A stretch of DNA of 64,000 bases from Xylophilus rhododendri. Its GTDB lineage: Bacteria > Pseudomonadota > Gammaproteobacteria > Burkholderiales > Burkholderiaceae_C. Below, piece after piece: positions 36,376 through 47,148 of this stretch (position 1 is the first letter of the stretch; each line of letters opens with the position of its first letter). The stretch covers positions 3,100,001 through 3,164,000 of the forward strand of contig NZ_CP047650.1 of the NCBI RefSeq assembly GCF_009906855.1. The letters run 5' to 3'. The translations under genes were made by a program, and so were the position numbers. Below the pieces are notes generated by a model. The model saw only the letters and a list, made by a program, of their open reading frames with translations. It did no database searches and had not been told where the DNA came from.

Positions 36376-38475
36376 ATGTCCCGCAAGACCCCCATCGAGC
36401 GCTACCGCAATATCGGTATTTCGGCTCACATCGACGCCGGCAAGACCACCACGACCGAGCGCATCCTTTTCTACACCGGCGTGAACCACAAGATCGGCGA
36501 AGTGCACGATGGCGCGGCCACCATGGACTGGATGGAACAGGAGCAGGAACGCGGCATCACGATCACGTCGGCTGCCACCACCTGCTTCTGGAAGGGCATG
36601 GCGGCGAACTACGAAGAACACCGCATCAACATCATCGACACCCCGGGCCACGTCGACTTCACGATTGAAGTCGAACGCTCGATGCGCGTGCTCGACGGCG
36701 CGGTCATGGTCTACGACGCCGTCGGCGGCGTGCAGCCCCAGTCGGAAACCGTCTGGCGCCAGGCCAACAAGTACAAGGTGCCCCGCCTCGCGTTCGTCAA
36801 CAAGATGGACCGTACCGGCGCCGACTTCCTGCGCGTGCGCCAGATGATGGTGGACCGCCTGAAGGCCAACCCCGTCGTCATCCAGATCCCGATCGGTGCC
36901 GAAGAGCACTTCCAGGGCATCGTCGACCTGGTCAAGATGAAGGCCATCATCTGGGACGAGGACAAGGGCGTCACCTTCCAGTACGGCGACATCCCGGCCA
37001 ACATCGCCGACGTCTGCAACGAATACCGCGAAAAGCTGGTCGAGGCCGCCGCCGAAGCCAGCGAAGAGCTGATGAACAAGTACCTCGAAGGCGAGGAACT
37101 GACGGAAGCCGAAATCAAGCTGGCCATCCGCACCCGCACCATCGCCGGCGAAATCCAGCCGATGCTGTGCGGCTCGGCCTTCAAGAACAAGGGCGTGCAG
37201 GCCATGCTCGACGCCGTGCTGGACTACATGCCGGCACCGACCGACATTCCGCCGGTCTCGGGCACCGACGAAGACGAACAGCCGGTGGTCCGCCAGGCCG
37301 ACGACAACGAGAAGTTCTCCGCCCTGGCCTTCAAGCTGATGACCGACCCCTTCGTCGGCCAGCTGACCTTCGTGCGTGTGTACTCCGGCGTCCTGACCAA
37401 GGGCGACAGCGTTTACAACCCGGTTCGCGGCAAGAAGGAACGCATCGGCCGTATCGTGCAGATGCACGCCAACAACCGCGAAGAAGTCGCTGAAATCCGC
37501 GCCGGCGACATCGCCGCCTGCGTGGGCCTGAAGGAAGTGACCACCGGCGAGACCCTGTGCGATCCGGCGGCCATCGTGACCCTCGAACGCATGGTGTTCC
37601 CGGAGTCCGTGATCTCCCAGGCCGTCGAGCCCAAGACCAAGGTCGACCAGGAAAAGATGGGCATCGCGCTGCAGCGCCTGGCCCAGGAAGATCCGTCCTT
37701 CCGCGTGAAGACCGACGAAGAATCCGGCCAGACCATCATTTCGGGCATGGGCGAGCTCCACCTCGAAATCATCGTGGACCGCATGAAGCGCGAATTCGGC
37801 GTGGAAGCCAACGTCGGCAAGCCGCAGGTGGCCTACCGCGAAACCATCCGCAAGACCGTCGAAGATGCCGAAGGCAAGTTCGTGCGCCAGTCGGGCGGCA
37901 AGGGCCAGTACGGCCACGTCGTGCTCAAGATCGAGCCGAACGAAGCCGGCAAGGGCATCGAATTCGTCGACGCCATCAAGGGCGGTGTGGTTCCCCGTGA
38001 ATTCATCCCGGCCGTGGAAAAGGGCATCAATGAAGCCGTCGGCCAGGGCGTGCTCGCTGGCTACCCGGTGGTCGACGTCAAGGTCACGCTGCACTTCGGT
38101 TCGTACCACGACGTGGACTCGAACGAACTGGCCTTCAAGATGGCCGCCATCTTCGGCTTCAAGGAAGGCTGCCGCAAGGCCGGCCCGGTCATCCTCGAAC
38201 CGATGATGGCCGTCGAAGTGGAAACCCCGGAAGACTACGCCGGCAACGTGATGGGCGACCTGTCCTCGCGTCGCGGCATGGTTCAGGGCATGGACGACAT
38301 GGTCGGTGGCGGCAAGGCCATCAAGGCCGAAGTCCCGCTGTCGGAAATGTTCGGCTACTCGACCACCCTGCGTTCGATGTCGCAAGGCCGCGCCACCTAC
38401 ACGATGGAGTTCAAGCACTACTCGGAAGCTCCGCGTAACGTTGCCGAAGCCATCATGGCTTCCCGCGCCAAGTAA
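36376..38475 (+). CDS. fusA: Elongation factor G
   Basis: A 699-residue EF-G with G1 [14 protein letters not shown], switch [16 protein letters not shown]3 [10 protein letters not shown]4 NKMD and domain IV-V motifs ([41 protein letters not shown]). It drives ribosomal translocation and recycling. ATG at 36376 has GGAG upstream and gives the canonical start [15 protein letters not shown]. Confidence 0.99.
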   Translation: MSRKTPIERYRNIGISAHIDAGKTTTTERILFYTGVNHKIGEVHDGAATMDWMEQEQERGITITSAATTCFWKGMAANYEEHRINIIDTPGHVDFTIEVERSMRVLDGAVMVYDAVGGVQPQSETVWRQANKYKVPRLAFVNKMDRTGADFLRVRQMMVDRLKANPVVIQIPIGAEEHFQGIVDLVKMKAIIWDEDKGVTFQYGDIPANIADVCNEYREKLVEAAAEASEELMNKYLEGEELTEAEIKLAIRTRTIAGEIQPMLCGSAFKNKGVQAMLDAVLDYMPAPTDIPPVSGTDEDEQPVVRQADDNEKFSALAFKLMTDPFVGQLTFVRVYSGVLTKGDSVYNPVRGKKERIGRIVQMHANNREEVAEIRAGDIAACVGLKEVTTGETLCDPAAIVTLERMVFPESVISQAVEPKTKVDQEKMGIALQRLAQEDPSFRVKTDEESGQTIISGMGELHLEIIVDRMKREFGVEANVGKPQVAYRETIRKTVEDAEGKFVRQSGGKGQYGHVVLKIEPNEAGKGIEFVDAIKGGVVPREFIPAVEKGINEAVGQGVLAGYPVVDVKVTLHFGSYHDVDSNELAFKMAAIFGFKEGCRKAGPVILEPMMAVEVETPEDYAGNVMGDLSSRRGMVQGMDDMVGGGKAIKAEVPLSEMFGYSTTLRSMSQGRATYTMEFKHYSEAPRNVAEAIMASRAK

Positions 38476-38486
38476 TCGGCGTGTCA

Positions 38487-38518
38487 CCCGACCCTGTCAG
38501 GGTCGGGCTTCTTTTTGT
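38487..38518 (+). terminator. Intrinsic terminator after fusA
   Basis: CCCGACCCT (38487-38495) pairs with AGGGTCGGG (38499-38507) across a 3-base loop, followed by CTTCTTTTT. It separates fusA from tuf, at least in part. Confidence 0.8.
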
Positions 38519-38541
38519 CTGCGATCCGGTGCCGCCTTGTC

Positions 38542-38594
38542 CCCCGTGCGAGGCGAATCAGCAATCGGATGCAGACGTTAAACCTCACACGGGG
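38542..38594 (+). promoter_or_regulatory. Long-range hairpin in the tuf leader
   Basis: CCCCGTG (38542-38548) and GAGG (38550-38553) pair with CCTC (38583-38586) and CACGGGG (38588-38594), with a single mismatch, enclosing about 29 bases. The stem ends about 10 bases before the tuf ribosome site (GGAG). It could control tuf translation or stabilise the RNA; function not known. Confidence 0.45.
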
Positions 38595-38614
38595 CTGCTC
38601 TTTGGAGAAAAGTA

Positions 38615-39805
<1,191 letters not shown>

Positions 39806-39833
39806 TCATCGTCACCGTCAAAGGAATACGACC

Positions 39834-40145
39834 ATGAGCAAGCAAATGATCCGCATCCGCCTGAAGGCGTTCGATTACAAGCTGATCGACCAGTCCGCAG
39901 CCGAGATCGTCGACACCGCCAAGCGCACCGGCGCCATCGTCAAGGGTCCCGTGCCCCTGCCGACGCGCATGAAGCGCTTCGACATCCTGCGCTCGCCGCA
40001 CGTCAACAAGTCGAGCCGCGACCAGTTCGAAATCCGTACGCACCAGCGTCTGATGGACATCGTGGACCCGACCGACAAGACCGTGGACGCGCTGATGAAG
40101 CTCGACCTGCCGGCCGGCGTCGACGTCGAAATCAAGCTGCAGTAA
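39834..40145 (+). CDS. rpsJ: Ribosomal protein S10
   Basis: A 103-residue S10 (NusE) with [29 protein letters not shown] and [20 protein letters not shown]. It is a 30S head protein and part of the antitermination complex. AAGGAATA lies before the ATG. It follows tuf by 28 bases and is closed by a strong terminator, so it is split from rplC. Confidence 0.99.
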   Translation: MSKQMIRIRLKAFDYKLIDQSAAEIVDTAKRTGAIVKGPVPLPTRMKRFDILRSPHVNKSSRDQFEIRTHQRLMDIVDPTDKTVDALMKLDLPAGVDVEIKLQ

Positions 40146-40163
40146 ACAACGCCTGGCGTTGAA

Positions 40164-40199
40164 AACCCCGCCCGGTGGCAACGCCGGGCGGGGTTTTTT
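40164..40199 (+). terminator. Intrinsic terminator after rpsJ
   Basis: AACCCCGCCCGG (40164-40175) pairs perfectly with CCGGGCGGGGTT (40184-40195) over an 8-base loop, followed by T (to 40199). This very strong terminator lies inside what is usually a continuous S10 operon. Confidence 0.92.
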
Positions 40200-40220
40200 C
40201 GTTCCAGGGATGGCTGGTAG

Positions 40221-40249
40221 TTGCAGATGCGACACCTGCGTGCTAATAT
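40221..40249 (+). promoter_or_regulatory. Promoter of the rplC operon
   Basis: TTGCAG (40221-40226), an exact 17-base spacer and TATA-like TAATAT (40244-40249) with extended TGC form a strong sigma-70 promoter just after the rpsJ terminator. The leader to rplC would be about 155 bases, long enough to host ribosomal-protein feedback. Confidence 0.75.
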
Positions 40250-40410
40250 CGCCGGCTGCGCAAATTTTGGGCAATGCACCTGCATGACTGAATACGAATT
40301 GCGCGGATTTTATTAACCTTCTCTCATCTGCGCCGTTCGGCACTTCGTCGACGGCAACAGAACGCAGTCGCCAATTGCAGTGGCTGCGGTGGGAGTTTCG
40401 GAGAAAAACC

Positions 40411-41094
40411 ATGAGTCAAAGCAACTCCCCTGGGTTGCTGGGCCGCAAGGTGGGCATGATGCGCCTCTTCACGGATGATGGCGATGCAGTGCCTGTCACC
40501 GTGGTGGACGTGTCCAACAACCGCGTGACCCAAGTCAAGGCCCAAGAGACCGAAGGCTATGTGGCCTTGCAAGTGACGTTCGGCAGCCGCAAGGCCTCGC
40601 GCGTCAGCAAGCCCCAGGCCGGCCATCTGGCCAAGGCCGGCGTCGAAGCCGGCGAGATCGTGCGCGAATTCCGCGTCACGGCCGAAACCGCGGGCCAATA
40701 CGCCGCTGGTGGCGTGCTCAAGGCCGAAGCGCTGTTCGCAGCCGGCCAGCAAGTGGACGTGCAAGGCACCTCCATCGGCAAGGGCTTCACCGGCACCATC
40801 AAGCGCCACAACTTCAAGTCGCAACGCGCGTCGCACGGTAACAGCCGTTCGCACAACGTTCCGGGCTCCATCTCGATGGCGCAGGATCCGGGTCGCGTGT
40901 TTCCGGGCAAGAAGATGTCGGGCCACCGCGGCGATGCCACCACCACCGTCCAGAACCTGGATGTGGTCCGTGTCGACGAAGGCCGTCAGCTGCTGCTGAT
41001 CAAGGGTGCAATCCCCGGCGCCAAGGGCGGTTTCGTGACCGTGCGCCCGGCCATCAAGGCCAAGGCGCAAGTCGCTGACAAGGGAGCGAAGTAA
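40411..41094 (+). CDS. rplC: Ribosomal protein L3
   Basis: A 227-residue L3 with [52 protein letters not shown] and the [12 protein letters not shown] loop near the peptidyl-transferase centre. ATG at 40411 has GGAGAAAAACC upstream. First gene of the S10-like operon under its own promoter; its stop shares one base with the rplD start. Confidence 0.99.
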   Translation: MSQSNSPGLLGRKVGMMRLFTDDGDAVPVTVVDVSNNRVTQVKAQETEGYVALQVTFGSRKASRVSKPQAGHLAKAGVEAGEIVREFRVTAETAGQYAAGGVLKAEALFAAGQQVDVQGTSIGKGFTGTIKRHNFKSQRASHGNSRSHNVPGSISMAQDPGRVFPGKKMSGHRGDATTTVQNLDVVRVDEGRQLLLIKGAIPGAKGGFVTVRPAIKAKAQVADKGAK

Positions 41095-41711
41095 TGGAAC
41101 TCGAACTCCTGAACGAACAAGGCCAGGCTTCGAAATTCGAAGTGCCGGAAACCGTTTTCGGTCGTGCCTACAACGAAGACCTGATCCATCAGATCGTCGT
41201 TGCCTACCGTGCCAACGCGCGTCAGGGCACCCGTGCCCAGAAGGACCGCGAACAGGTCCACCACTCGACCAAGAAGCCCTTCAAGCAAAAGGGCACCGGC
41301 CGCGCTCGCGCCGGTATGACCTCCTCGCCCCTGTGGCGTGGCGGCGGTCGTGCCTTCCCGAACAGCCCGGACGAGAACTTCACCCAGAAGATCAACAAGA
41401 AGATGTACCGCGCCGGTATGGCTTCGATCTTCTCCCAGCTGGCCCGCGAAGGCCGCCTGGTGGTGGTGGACTCGCTGACCGTCGATTCGCCCAAGACCAA
41501 GGCACTGGCTGCCAAGTTCAAGGCGCTGAATCTGGAGTCCGTGCTGGTGATCGCCGAGGAAGTCGACGAGAACCTGTACCTGGCCTCGCGCAACCTGACC
41601 AACGTCCTGGTGGTCGAGCCGCGTTACGCCGACCCGGTGTCGCTGGTGCACTTCAAGAAGGTCGTCGTGACCAAGGGTGCCATCGACAAGCTCAAGGAGA
41701 TGTTCGCATGA
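41094..41711 (+). CDS. rplD: Ribosomal protein L4
   Basis: A 205-residue L4 with the extended loop [39 protein letters not shown] and the C-terminal globular part. L4 lines the exit tunnel and in enterobacteria represses its own operon; that role here is unproven. Start overlaps the rplC stop by one base (TAATG). Confidence 0.99.
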   Translation: MELELLNEQGQASKFEVPETVFGRAYNEDLIHQIVVAYRANARQGTRAQKDREQVHHSTKKPFKQKGTGRARAGMTSSPLWRGGGRAFPNSPDENFTQKINKKMYRAGMASIFSQLAREGRLVVVDSLTVDSPKTKALAAKFKALNLESVLVIAEEVDENLYLASRNLTNVLVVEPRYADPVSLVHFKKVVVTKGAIDKLKEMFA

Positions 41712-42043
41712 GCCGCGTCAATCCCACTCCCGCTCAGCGCACCTTCAGCGAAGGCCGCCTGATGTCGGTCCTCGTCGCGCCCATCGTGTCCGAAAAGGCC
41801 ACCCTGGTCGGCGAAAAGTCCAACGCTGTGACCTTCAAGGTCACGCAGGACGCCACCAAGCCCGAGATCAAGGCTGCAGTCGAACTGCTGTTCAAGGTCG
41901 AGGTCAAGGGCGTGTCCGTGCTCAACACCAAGGGCAAGGCCAAGCGTTTCGGCAAGTCCTTCGGCCGTCGCGACAATGTTCGCAAGGCCTACGTGACGCT
42001 GAAGCCCGGCCAAGAGCTGAACCTCTCCGGGGAGGCCGCGTAA
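41708..42043 (+). CDS. rplW: Ribosomal protein L23
   Basis: A 111-residue L23 with [40 protein letters not shown] and [19 protein letters not shown]. It surrounds the tunnel exit and docks trigger factor and SRP. ATG at 41708 overlaps rplD by 4 bases (ATGA). An internal ATG at 41762 would give the more usual shorter N-terminus, so the first 18 residues are less certain. Confidence 0.97.
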   Translation: MSRVNPTPAQRTFSEGRLMSVLVAPIVSEKATLVGEKSNAVTFKVTQDATKPEIKAAVELLFKVEVKGVSVLNTKGKAKRFGKSFGRRDNVRKAYVTLKPGQELNLSGEAA

Positions 42044-42045
42044 TC

Positions 42046-42870
42046 ATGGCTGTCATCAAGATGAAACCCACCTCGCCCGGCCAACGTGCCGTGGTGAAGG
42101 TCACGCGTGATCACCTGTACAAGGGTGCTCCTCACGCTCCGCTGCTGGAGCCCCAGTTCCAGGCAGCCGGCCGCAACAACAACGGCCACATCACCATCCG
42201 CCATCGTGGCGGTGGTCACAAGCACCACTACCGCGTGGTGGACTTCGTGCGCAACAAGGACGGCATTCCGGCCAAGGTTGAGCGCGTTGAATACGACCCG
42301 AACCGTACCGCGCACATCGCCCTGGTGGTGTACGCAGACGGCGAGCGCCGCTACATCATCGCCCCGCGCGGTGTGGAGCCGGGTGCCACGCTGATGTCCG
42401 GTGCCGAGGCTCCGATCCGCGCCGGCAACACCCTGCCGATCCGCAACATCCCCGTCGGTTCGACCATCCATGCGATCGAAATGAAGCCCGGCAAGGGCGC
42501 TCAGATCTGCCGCTCGGCCGGTACCTCGGCGACGCTGCTGGCTCGCGAAGGCATCTACGCCCAGGTCCGCCTGCGCTCCGGTGAAGTCCGCAAGGTCCAC
42601 ATCGAGTGCCGCGCCACCATCGGTGAAGTCGCCAACGAAGAACACAGCCTGCGCCAGCTCGGCAAGGCCGGTGTGAAGCGCTGGATGGGTATCCGCCCGA
42701 CGGTTCGCGGCGTTGCCATGAACCCGGTCGATCACCCGCACGGCGGCGGCGAAGGCCGTACCGGCACCGGCATGGCGCCTGTCGACCCATGGGGCAATCT
42801 GACCAAGGGCTATCGCACCCGCAACAACAAGCGCACGCAGACCATGATCGTCGCGCGTCGCAAGAAGTAA
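42046..42870 (+). CDS. rplB: Ribosomal protein L2
   Basis: A 274-residue L2 with [40 protein letters not shown], the [16 protein letters not shown] loop with the conserved His, and a basic end. It supports subunit joining and the peptidyl-transferase centre. Starts 2 bases after rplW. Confidence 0.99.
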   Translation: MAVIKMKPTSPGQRAVVKVTRDHLYKGAPHAPLLEPQFQAAGRNNNGHITIRHRGGGHKHHYRVVDFVRNKDGIPAKVERVEYDPNRTAHIALVVYADGERRYIIAPRGVEPGATLMSGAEAPIRAGNTLPIRNIPVGSTIHAIEMKPGKGAQICRSAGTSATLLAREGIYAQVRLRSGEVRKVHIECRATIGEVANEEHSLRQLGKAGVKRWMGIRPTVRGVAMNPVDHPHGGGEGRTGTGMAPVDPWGNLTKGYRTRNNKRTQTMIVARRKK

Positions 42871-42879
42871 GGATCGACG

Positions 42880-43158
42880 ATGACTCGCTCTCTCAAAAAG
42901 GGTCCGTTTGTTGACCACCACCTGGTGGCCAAGGTCGACAAGGCCGTGACCACCAAGGACAAGAAGCCGATCAAGACCTGGTCGCGCCGCTCGATGGTTC
43001 TGCCCGATTTCATCGGCCTGACCATCGCCGTCCACAACGGCAAGCAACACGTGCCGGTCTATATCACTGACCAGATGGTGGGCCACAAGCTCGGCGAATT
43101 CGCCCTGACGCGCACCTTCAAGGGTCACCCCGCGGACAAAAAAGTCCAGAAGAAGTAA
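42880..43158 (+). CDS. rpsS: Ribosomal protein S19
   Basis: A 92-residue S19 with [38 protein letters not shown] and [18 protein letters not shown]. It sits on the 30S head with S13. Nine bases after rplB. Confidence 0.99.
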   Translation: MTRSLKKGPFVDHHLVAKVDKAVTTKDKKPIKTWSRRSMVLPDFIGLTIAVHNGKQHVPVYITDQMVGHKLGEFALTRTFKGHPADKKVQKK

Positions 43159-43167
43159 GGAGCAGAC

Positions 43168-43500
43168 ATGTCCGAAACTCGTGCAGTCCTCCGTGGCGTT
43201 CGCCTCTCCGTGGACAAGGGCCGGCTCGTTGCCGACCTGATCCGCGGCAAGAAGGTCGATCAAGCCCTGAACATCCTGTCCTTCACCCAGAAGAAGGCCG
43301 CCGGCATCGTTAAAAAGGTGCTGGAGTCCGCTATTGCCAACGCCGAGCACAACGACGGCGCCGACATCGACGAACTGAAGGTCAAGACCATCTACGTCGA
43401 ACAAGGCACCACGCTCAAGCGCTTCACCGCGCGTGCCAAGGGTCGCGGCAACCGCATCAGCAAGCCCACGTGCCATGTGTACGTGACGGTTGGCAACTAA
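43168..43500 (+). CDS. rplV: Ribosomal protein L22
   Basis: A 110-residue L22 with [38 protein letters not shown], and the tunnel-loop region [24 protein letters not shown] precedes the ATG. It lies in the usual order between rpsS and rpsC. Confidence 0.99.
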   Translation: MSETRAVLRGVRLSVDKGRLVADLIRGKKVDQALNILSFTQKKAAGIVKKVLESAIANAEHNDGADIDELKVKTIYVEQGTTLKRFTARAKGRGNRISKPTCHVYVTVGN

Positions 43501-43514
43501 GGCTCGGAAGAAAT

Positions 43515-44441
43515 ATGGGACAGAAAATCCATCCTACCGGCTTCCGCCTGTCGGTGAGCCGCAACTGGGCCAGCCGCTGGTACGCAAGCAACCGTGACTT
43601 CGCCGGCATGCTGGGCGAGGACATCAAGGTGCGTGAGTACCTGAAGGCCAAGCTGAAGAACGCCGCCGTCTCGCGCGTCCTGATCGAGCGTCCCGCCAAG
43701 AACGCACGTATCACCATTTTCTCGGCTCGTCCGGGCGTGGTGATCGGCAAGAAGGGCGAAGACATCGAGAACCTGAAGAAGGAACTCGCGCTGATCCTGA
43801 AGGTGCCGGTCGCCGTCAACATCGAAGAAGTGCGCAAGCCCGAAATCGATGCCAAGCTGATCGCCGACTCGATCACCCAGCAGCTCGAAAAGCGGATCAT
43901 GTTCCGCCGCGCCATGAAGCGCGCCATGCAGAACGCCATGCGTCTGGGTGCCCAGGGCATCAAGATCATGTCTGCCGGCCGCCTGAACGGCATCGAGATC
44001 GCACGTACCGAGTGGTACCGCGAAGGCCGCGTGCCGCTGCACACCCTGCGTGCCGACATCGACTACGGTGTCTCGGAAGCCAAGACCACCTACGGCGTCA
44101 TCGGCGTCAAGGTCTGGGTCTACAAGGGCGACACGCTGGGCCGCAACGACCTGCCGGCCGTGGTCGAGCCCCGTGACGAGGAACGCCGTCCGCGCGGTCC
44201 CCGCCGCGATGGCCGCCCGGGCGACCGTCCGGGTTCCGACCGCCGTGGTCCGGGCGCTGGTGCTCCCCGCCGTGATGGCGGCCGTGCCGACGCGCCCCGC
44301 GCCTTCGGTGGCAATGTCGCCCCTGCCGATGGCAGCGACAAGCCCGCCGGTGCCGGTGGCGCCGCCGATCCCTCTTCCGTTAAGCGCGTCCGCAAGGTAG
44401 CCGCGCCCGCTGCAGCAGCGGACGGTGCACAGGCCGAGTAA
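43515..44441 (+). CDS. rpsC: Ribosomal protein S3 with long C-terminal extension
   Basis: A 308-residue S3. The first 210 residues are the normal protein: [19 protein letters not shown] domain with [19 protein letters not shown], and the C-terminal domain ending [15 protein letters not shown]. About 95 further residues are low complexity, rich in Arg, Gly, Pro, Asp and Ala ([20 protein letters not shown] and similar). E. coli S3 has 233 residues, so the tail is long. Base use in the tail is in line with the gene, so it is not a frameshift. Confidence 0.98.
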   Translation: MGQKIHPTGFRLSVSRNWASRWYASNRDFAGMLGEDIKVREYLKAKLKNAAVSRVLIERPAKNARITIFSARPGVVIGKKGEDIENLKKELALILKVPVAVNIEEVRKPEIDAKLIADSITQQLEKRIMFRRAMKRAMQNAMRLGAQGIKIMSAGRLNGIEIARTEWYREGRVPLHTLRADIDYGVSEAKTTYGVIGVKVWVYKGDTLGRNDLPAVVEPRDEERRPRGPRRDGRPGDRPGSDRRGPGAGAPRRDGGRADAPRAFGGNVAPADGSDKPAGAGGAADPSSVKRVRKVAAPAAAADGAQAE

Positions 44442-44465
44442 TCGGTCTTTTAAGGAACCAACATC

Positions 44466-44882
44466 ATGCTGCAACCCGCTCGCCGCAAATATCGCAAAGA
44501 GCACAAGGGCCGCAACACCGGCATCGCCACCCGAGGCAACTCGGTGGCGTTCGGTGACTTCGGTCTGAAGTGCACGGACCGCGGCCGCCTGACGGCCCGC
44601 CAGCTCGAAGCCGCACGTCGTGCGATTTCCCGTCACGTCAAGCGTGGCGGCCGTATCTGGATCCGTGTGTTCCCCGACAAGCCGATCTCCACCAAGCCCG
44701 CAGAAGTGCGGATGGGTAACGGCAAGGGCAACCCCGAGTACTACGTCGCTGAAATCCAGCCCGGCAAGATCGTTTTCGAGATCGTCGGTGTTCCGGAAGA
44801 ACTGGCCCGTGAAGCGTTCAAGCTGGCAGCCGCCAAGCTGCCGCTGCGCACCACGTTCGTCGCACGCCAGCTCGGCGCCTGA
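44466..44882 (+). CDS. rplP: Ribosomal protein L16
   Basis: A 138-residue L16 with [47 protein letters not shown] and [15 protein letters not shown]. It helps form the aminoacyl-tRNA site. 24 bases after rpsC. Confidence 0.99.
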   Translation: MLQPARRKYRKEHKGRNTGIATRGNSVAFGDFGLKCTDRGRLTARQLEAARRAISRHVKRGGRIWIRVFPDKPISTKPAEVRMGNGKGNPEYYVAEIQPGKIVFEIVGVPEELAREAFKLAAAKLPLRTTFVARQLGA

Positions 44883-44896
44883 TCAGGAGAATGGAA

Positions 44897-45094
44897 ATGA
44901 CCAAAGCTGCTGACCTGCGCCAAAAAGACGTTGCCGGCGTGGAAGCCGAAATCAAGGACCTGCAGAAGGCCCATTTCGGTCTGCGCATGCAGAAAGCCAC
45001 GCAACAACTCACGAACGTCCGTTCGCTGCGCATCACGCGCCGTGACATCGCTCGTGCGAAGACCATCCTTGCTGAAAAGCAAGCCGCCAAGTAA
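44897..45094 (+). CDS. rpmC: Ribosomal protein L29
   Basis: A 65-residue L29 with [37 protein letters not shown] and [17 protein letters not shown] at 44897 is chosen over ATG at 44891, because AGGAG (44885-44889) is then 7-8 bases away instead of 1. Confidence 0.97.
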   Translation: MTKAADLRQKDVAGVEAEIKDLQKAHFGLRMQKATQQLTNVRSLRITRRDIARAKTILAEKQAAK

Positions 45095-45103
45095 GGAGCC
45101 GAC

Positions 45104-45373
45104 ATGACGGAAGCTAAAAAATCCCTCAAGCGCACCTTGATTGGCAAGGTGGTCAGCGACAAGCGTGCCAAGACCGTGACTGTGCTGGTCGAACGCCGCG
45201 TGAAGCACCCGGTGTACGACAAGATCGTCGCCAAGTCGAGCAAGTACCACGCTCACGACGAAACCGGTGAATTCCACACCGGCGACGTCATCGAGATCAC
45301 CGAGAGCCGTCCGCTCTCCAAGACCAAGAACTGGGTTGCGACCCGTCTGGTCCAGAAGGCTGGCCTGGTCTGA
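45104..45373 (+). CDS. rpsQ: Ribosomal protein S17
   Basis: An 89-residue S17 with [40 protein letters not shown] and [18 protein letters not shown]. It is the last gene of the block: an intrinsic terminator follows and rplN (first gene of the usual spc operon) does not come next. Confidence 0.99.
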   Translation: MTEAKKSLKRTLIGKVVSDKRAKTVTVLVERRVKHPVYDKIVAKSSKYHAHDETGEFHTGDVIEITESRPLSKTKNWVATRLVQKAGLV

Positions 45374-45408
45374 TCGAGACCTGCCGCACTTTTGTGCTGA
45401 TCTGAAAA

Positions 45409-45437
45409 ACGGCCCACCTCGTGTGGGCCGTTTTTTA
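45409..45437 (+). terminator. Intrinsic terminator after rpsQ
   Basis: ACGGCCCAC (45409-45417) pairs with GTGGGCCGT (45423-45431) over a 5-base loop, followed by six T. It ends the S10-like operon. Confidence 0.9.
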
Positions 45438-45472
45438 TTGTCCAATCGGTTTTTCAACCAGAAGGAAATCAC

Positions 45473-45985
45473 ATGATCAAGGTAGGCGACAAGCTGCCCG
45501 GCGGCACGCTGATGGAGTACTCGGAAGTCGAAGGCAACGGCTGCAGCATCGGCCCGAACGCGGTGGACATCGAGAAGGCGCTCGCAGGCAAGACGGTCGC
45601 GATCTTCGCGGTGCCCGGCGCCTTCACCCCGACCTGCTCGGCCAAGCATGTGCCGGGCTATGTCGAGAAGGCCGCCGAATTCAAGGCCGCGGGCGTGGAC
45701 GAGATCTGGTGCCTGGCCGTCAACGACGCCTTTGTGATGGGCGCCTGGGCGCGGGACCAGAAGACCGGCGACAAGGTCCGCATGCTGGCCGACGGCAGCG
45801 CCGTGTTCGCCCAGGCGCTCGGCCTGACGCTGGACCTGCAGGCGCGCGGCATGGGCGTGCGCAGCGCCCGTTATTCGATGCTGGTGAAGGACGGCGTGGT
45901 CAAGACGCTGAACGTGGAAGCCGCCGGCAAATTCGAGGTGAGCGACGCCGACACCATGCTCGGCCAGGCCAAGGCCGCTGCCTAG
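45473..45985 (+). CDS. Peroxiredoxin (Prx5 type)
   Basis: A 170-residue thiol peroxidase of the Prx5/AhpE-like hybrid type. Peroxidatic Cys55 lies in VPGAFTPTCSAKHVPGYVEK; Arg in GVRSARYSMLVKDG completes the site. Cys24 and the Cys in EIWCLAVND could act as resolving residues. It reduces peroxides with glutathione/glutaredoxin or thioredoxin. ATG at 45473 has AGAAGGAAA upstream. It overlaps the convergent acetyltransferase gene by 4 bases. Confidence 0.94.
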   Translation: MIKVGDKLPGGTLMEYSEVEGNGCSIGPNAVDIEKALAGKTVAIFAVPGAFTPTCSAKHVPGYVEKAAEFKAAGVDEIWCLAVNDAFVMGAWARDQKTGDKVRMLADGSAVFAQALGLTLDLQARGMGVRSARYSMLVKDGVVKTLNVEAAGKFEVSDADTMLGQAKAAA

Positions 45986-46470
45986 ATCTCGGCCTTGAGG
46001 TAATGGGCCCCGGCAATGGGGTTGTGGTAGTAGGGCGGAATGTCCTCGAAACCCAGGTCGGCGTAGAGCACACGCGCCGACTCCATTTCGTCCAGCGTGT
46101 CGAGCAGCACGTTGGCATAGCCTGCGCGGCGCGCCAGGTCCAGTGTGGCCTCGGCCAGCTGCCGGCCCAGGCCGAAGCCACGGAAGGCGCGGCGCACGAA
46201 GAGGCGCTTCATCTCGCAGGCGTTGGGATAGTCGGACAGATCCATAGGCCGGATCGCGCAGCAGCCGGCGACTTCACCATCGACCAGGGCCAGCAGCAGG
46301 CCGCCACGCGGTTCGGCGTATTCGCCGGGCAGGGCGATGAGCTCGGCCGAGACGTCCTGGAACGTCAGGTCCACGGCGAGGCTCTCGACGTATTCCTGGA
46401 TGATTTCGCGCGCGGCATCCAGCTCCTGCGGAGTGGAGGGGGAAATCAGTTCGATCTGGGGTCTGGACAC
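45982..46470 (-). CDS. GNAT family N-acetyltransferase
   Basis: A 162-residue GNAT protein. The acetyl-CoA signature is KRLFVRRAFRGFGLGRQLAE (R-x-x-G-x-G/A pattern), followed by the beta-5/alpha-4 segment LDTLDEMESARVLYADLGFE. The N-terminal beta strands are present. Substrate unknown. Its stop overlaps that of the peroxiredoxin gene; such tail-to-tail overlap has no clear meaning. Confidence 0.9.
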   Translation of the reverse strand: MSRPQIELISPSTPQELDAAREIIQEYVESLAVDLTFQDVSAELIALPGEYAEPRGGLLLALVDGEVAGCCAIRPMDLSDYPNACEMKRLFVRRAFRGFGLGRQLAEATLDLARRAGYANVLLDTLDEMESARVLYADLGFEDIPPYYHNPIAGAHYLKAEI

Positions 46471-46525
46471 CGGTGGACGACGGAGGCTGGCGGAAGCGCA
46501 GTTTAGCGCCCTCGCATGACAAGGC

Positions 46526-47020
46526 TCAGGCGGCCAGCAGCTTCTCGATCAGGCTGTGCAGTTCCGCGAAGTCCGGCTCGCCCACGTAGCGCTTGACGAT
46601 ACGGCCCTGCTTGTCGACCAGGTAGCTGGTGGGCGTGAGCTGCACGTCGCCCCAGGCCTTGGCCACGGCGCCGGTGTTGTCGATCGCCACCTTGAAGGGC
46701 AGTTTGCGGGTCTCGGCGTAGTTGACGACGTAGGCCGGCGGGTCGTAGCTCATGGCCACGGCCAGGGTTTCGAAGCCCTGGCCCTTGTACTGGTCGTAGG
46801 TGGCGATCACCTTGGGCATCTCGGCCACGCAGGTGACGCAGCTGGTGGCCCAGAAGTTGACCAGCGTGACCTTGCCCTTGAGGTCCTCGGTGCTGTGCCT
46901 GGAACCGTCGAGCAGCACGAAGGTCGAGGCGGGCGCCGCCGCCGCGCCGCCGCTGAAGAAGGCTGCCGCGCCCAGTGCGATGACGGCGGCGCCGACGACG
47001 GCATAGATCGATTTTTTCAT
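46526..47020 (-). CDS. TlpA-like periplasmic thiol-disulfide protein
   Basis: A 164-residue thioredoxin-fold protein with an N-terminal signal or anchor (about 5-28) and active site NFWATSCVTCVAEMP (Cys61-Cys64, CVTC). The cis-Pro is in QLTPTSYLVDKQG. Such proteins keep periplasmic thiols reduced, for example for cytochrome c assembly. Its start is 128 bases from the next gene on the plus strand. Confidence 0.93.
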   Translation of the reverse strand: MKKSIYAVVGAAVIALGAAAFFSGGAAAAPASTFVLLDGSRHSTEDLKGKVTLVNFWATSCVTCVAEMPKVIATYDQYKGQGFETLAVAMSYDPPAYVVNYAETRKLPFKVAIDNTGAVAKAWGDVQLTPTSYLVDKQGRIVKRYVGEPDFAELHSLIEKLLAA

Positions 47021-47148
47021 GGCGGCAATGGCGAGGACGGCGCCGGTGAGGCGGAGTGGCGCAGTTTAGGTGTTTGCGGGCTTTCCTGCTTTCAGAGGGG
47101 ATCGGCGGGATTTGGTTCCTGCGCTGTGCGGGTTTGGATAATGGCCGC

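Noticed and set aside
36367..38487. 706-residue open frame antisense to fusA
   Set aside because: fusA is certain; the antisense frame is His/Asp/Val-rich shadow sequence with no domain or ribosome site. The same holds for the long antisense frames over rplB-rpsS (41989-43476), atpA-atpG (57229-59685) and atpD (59642-61171).
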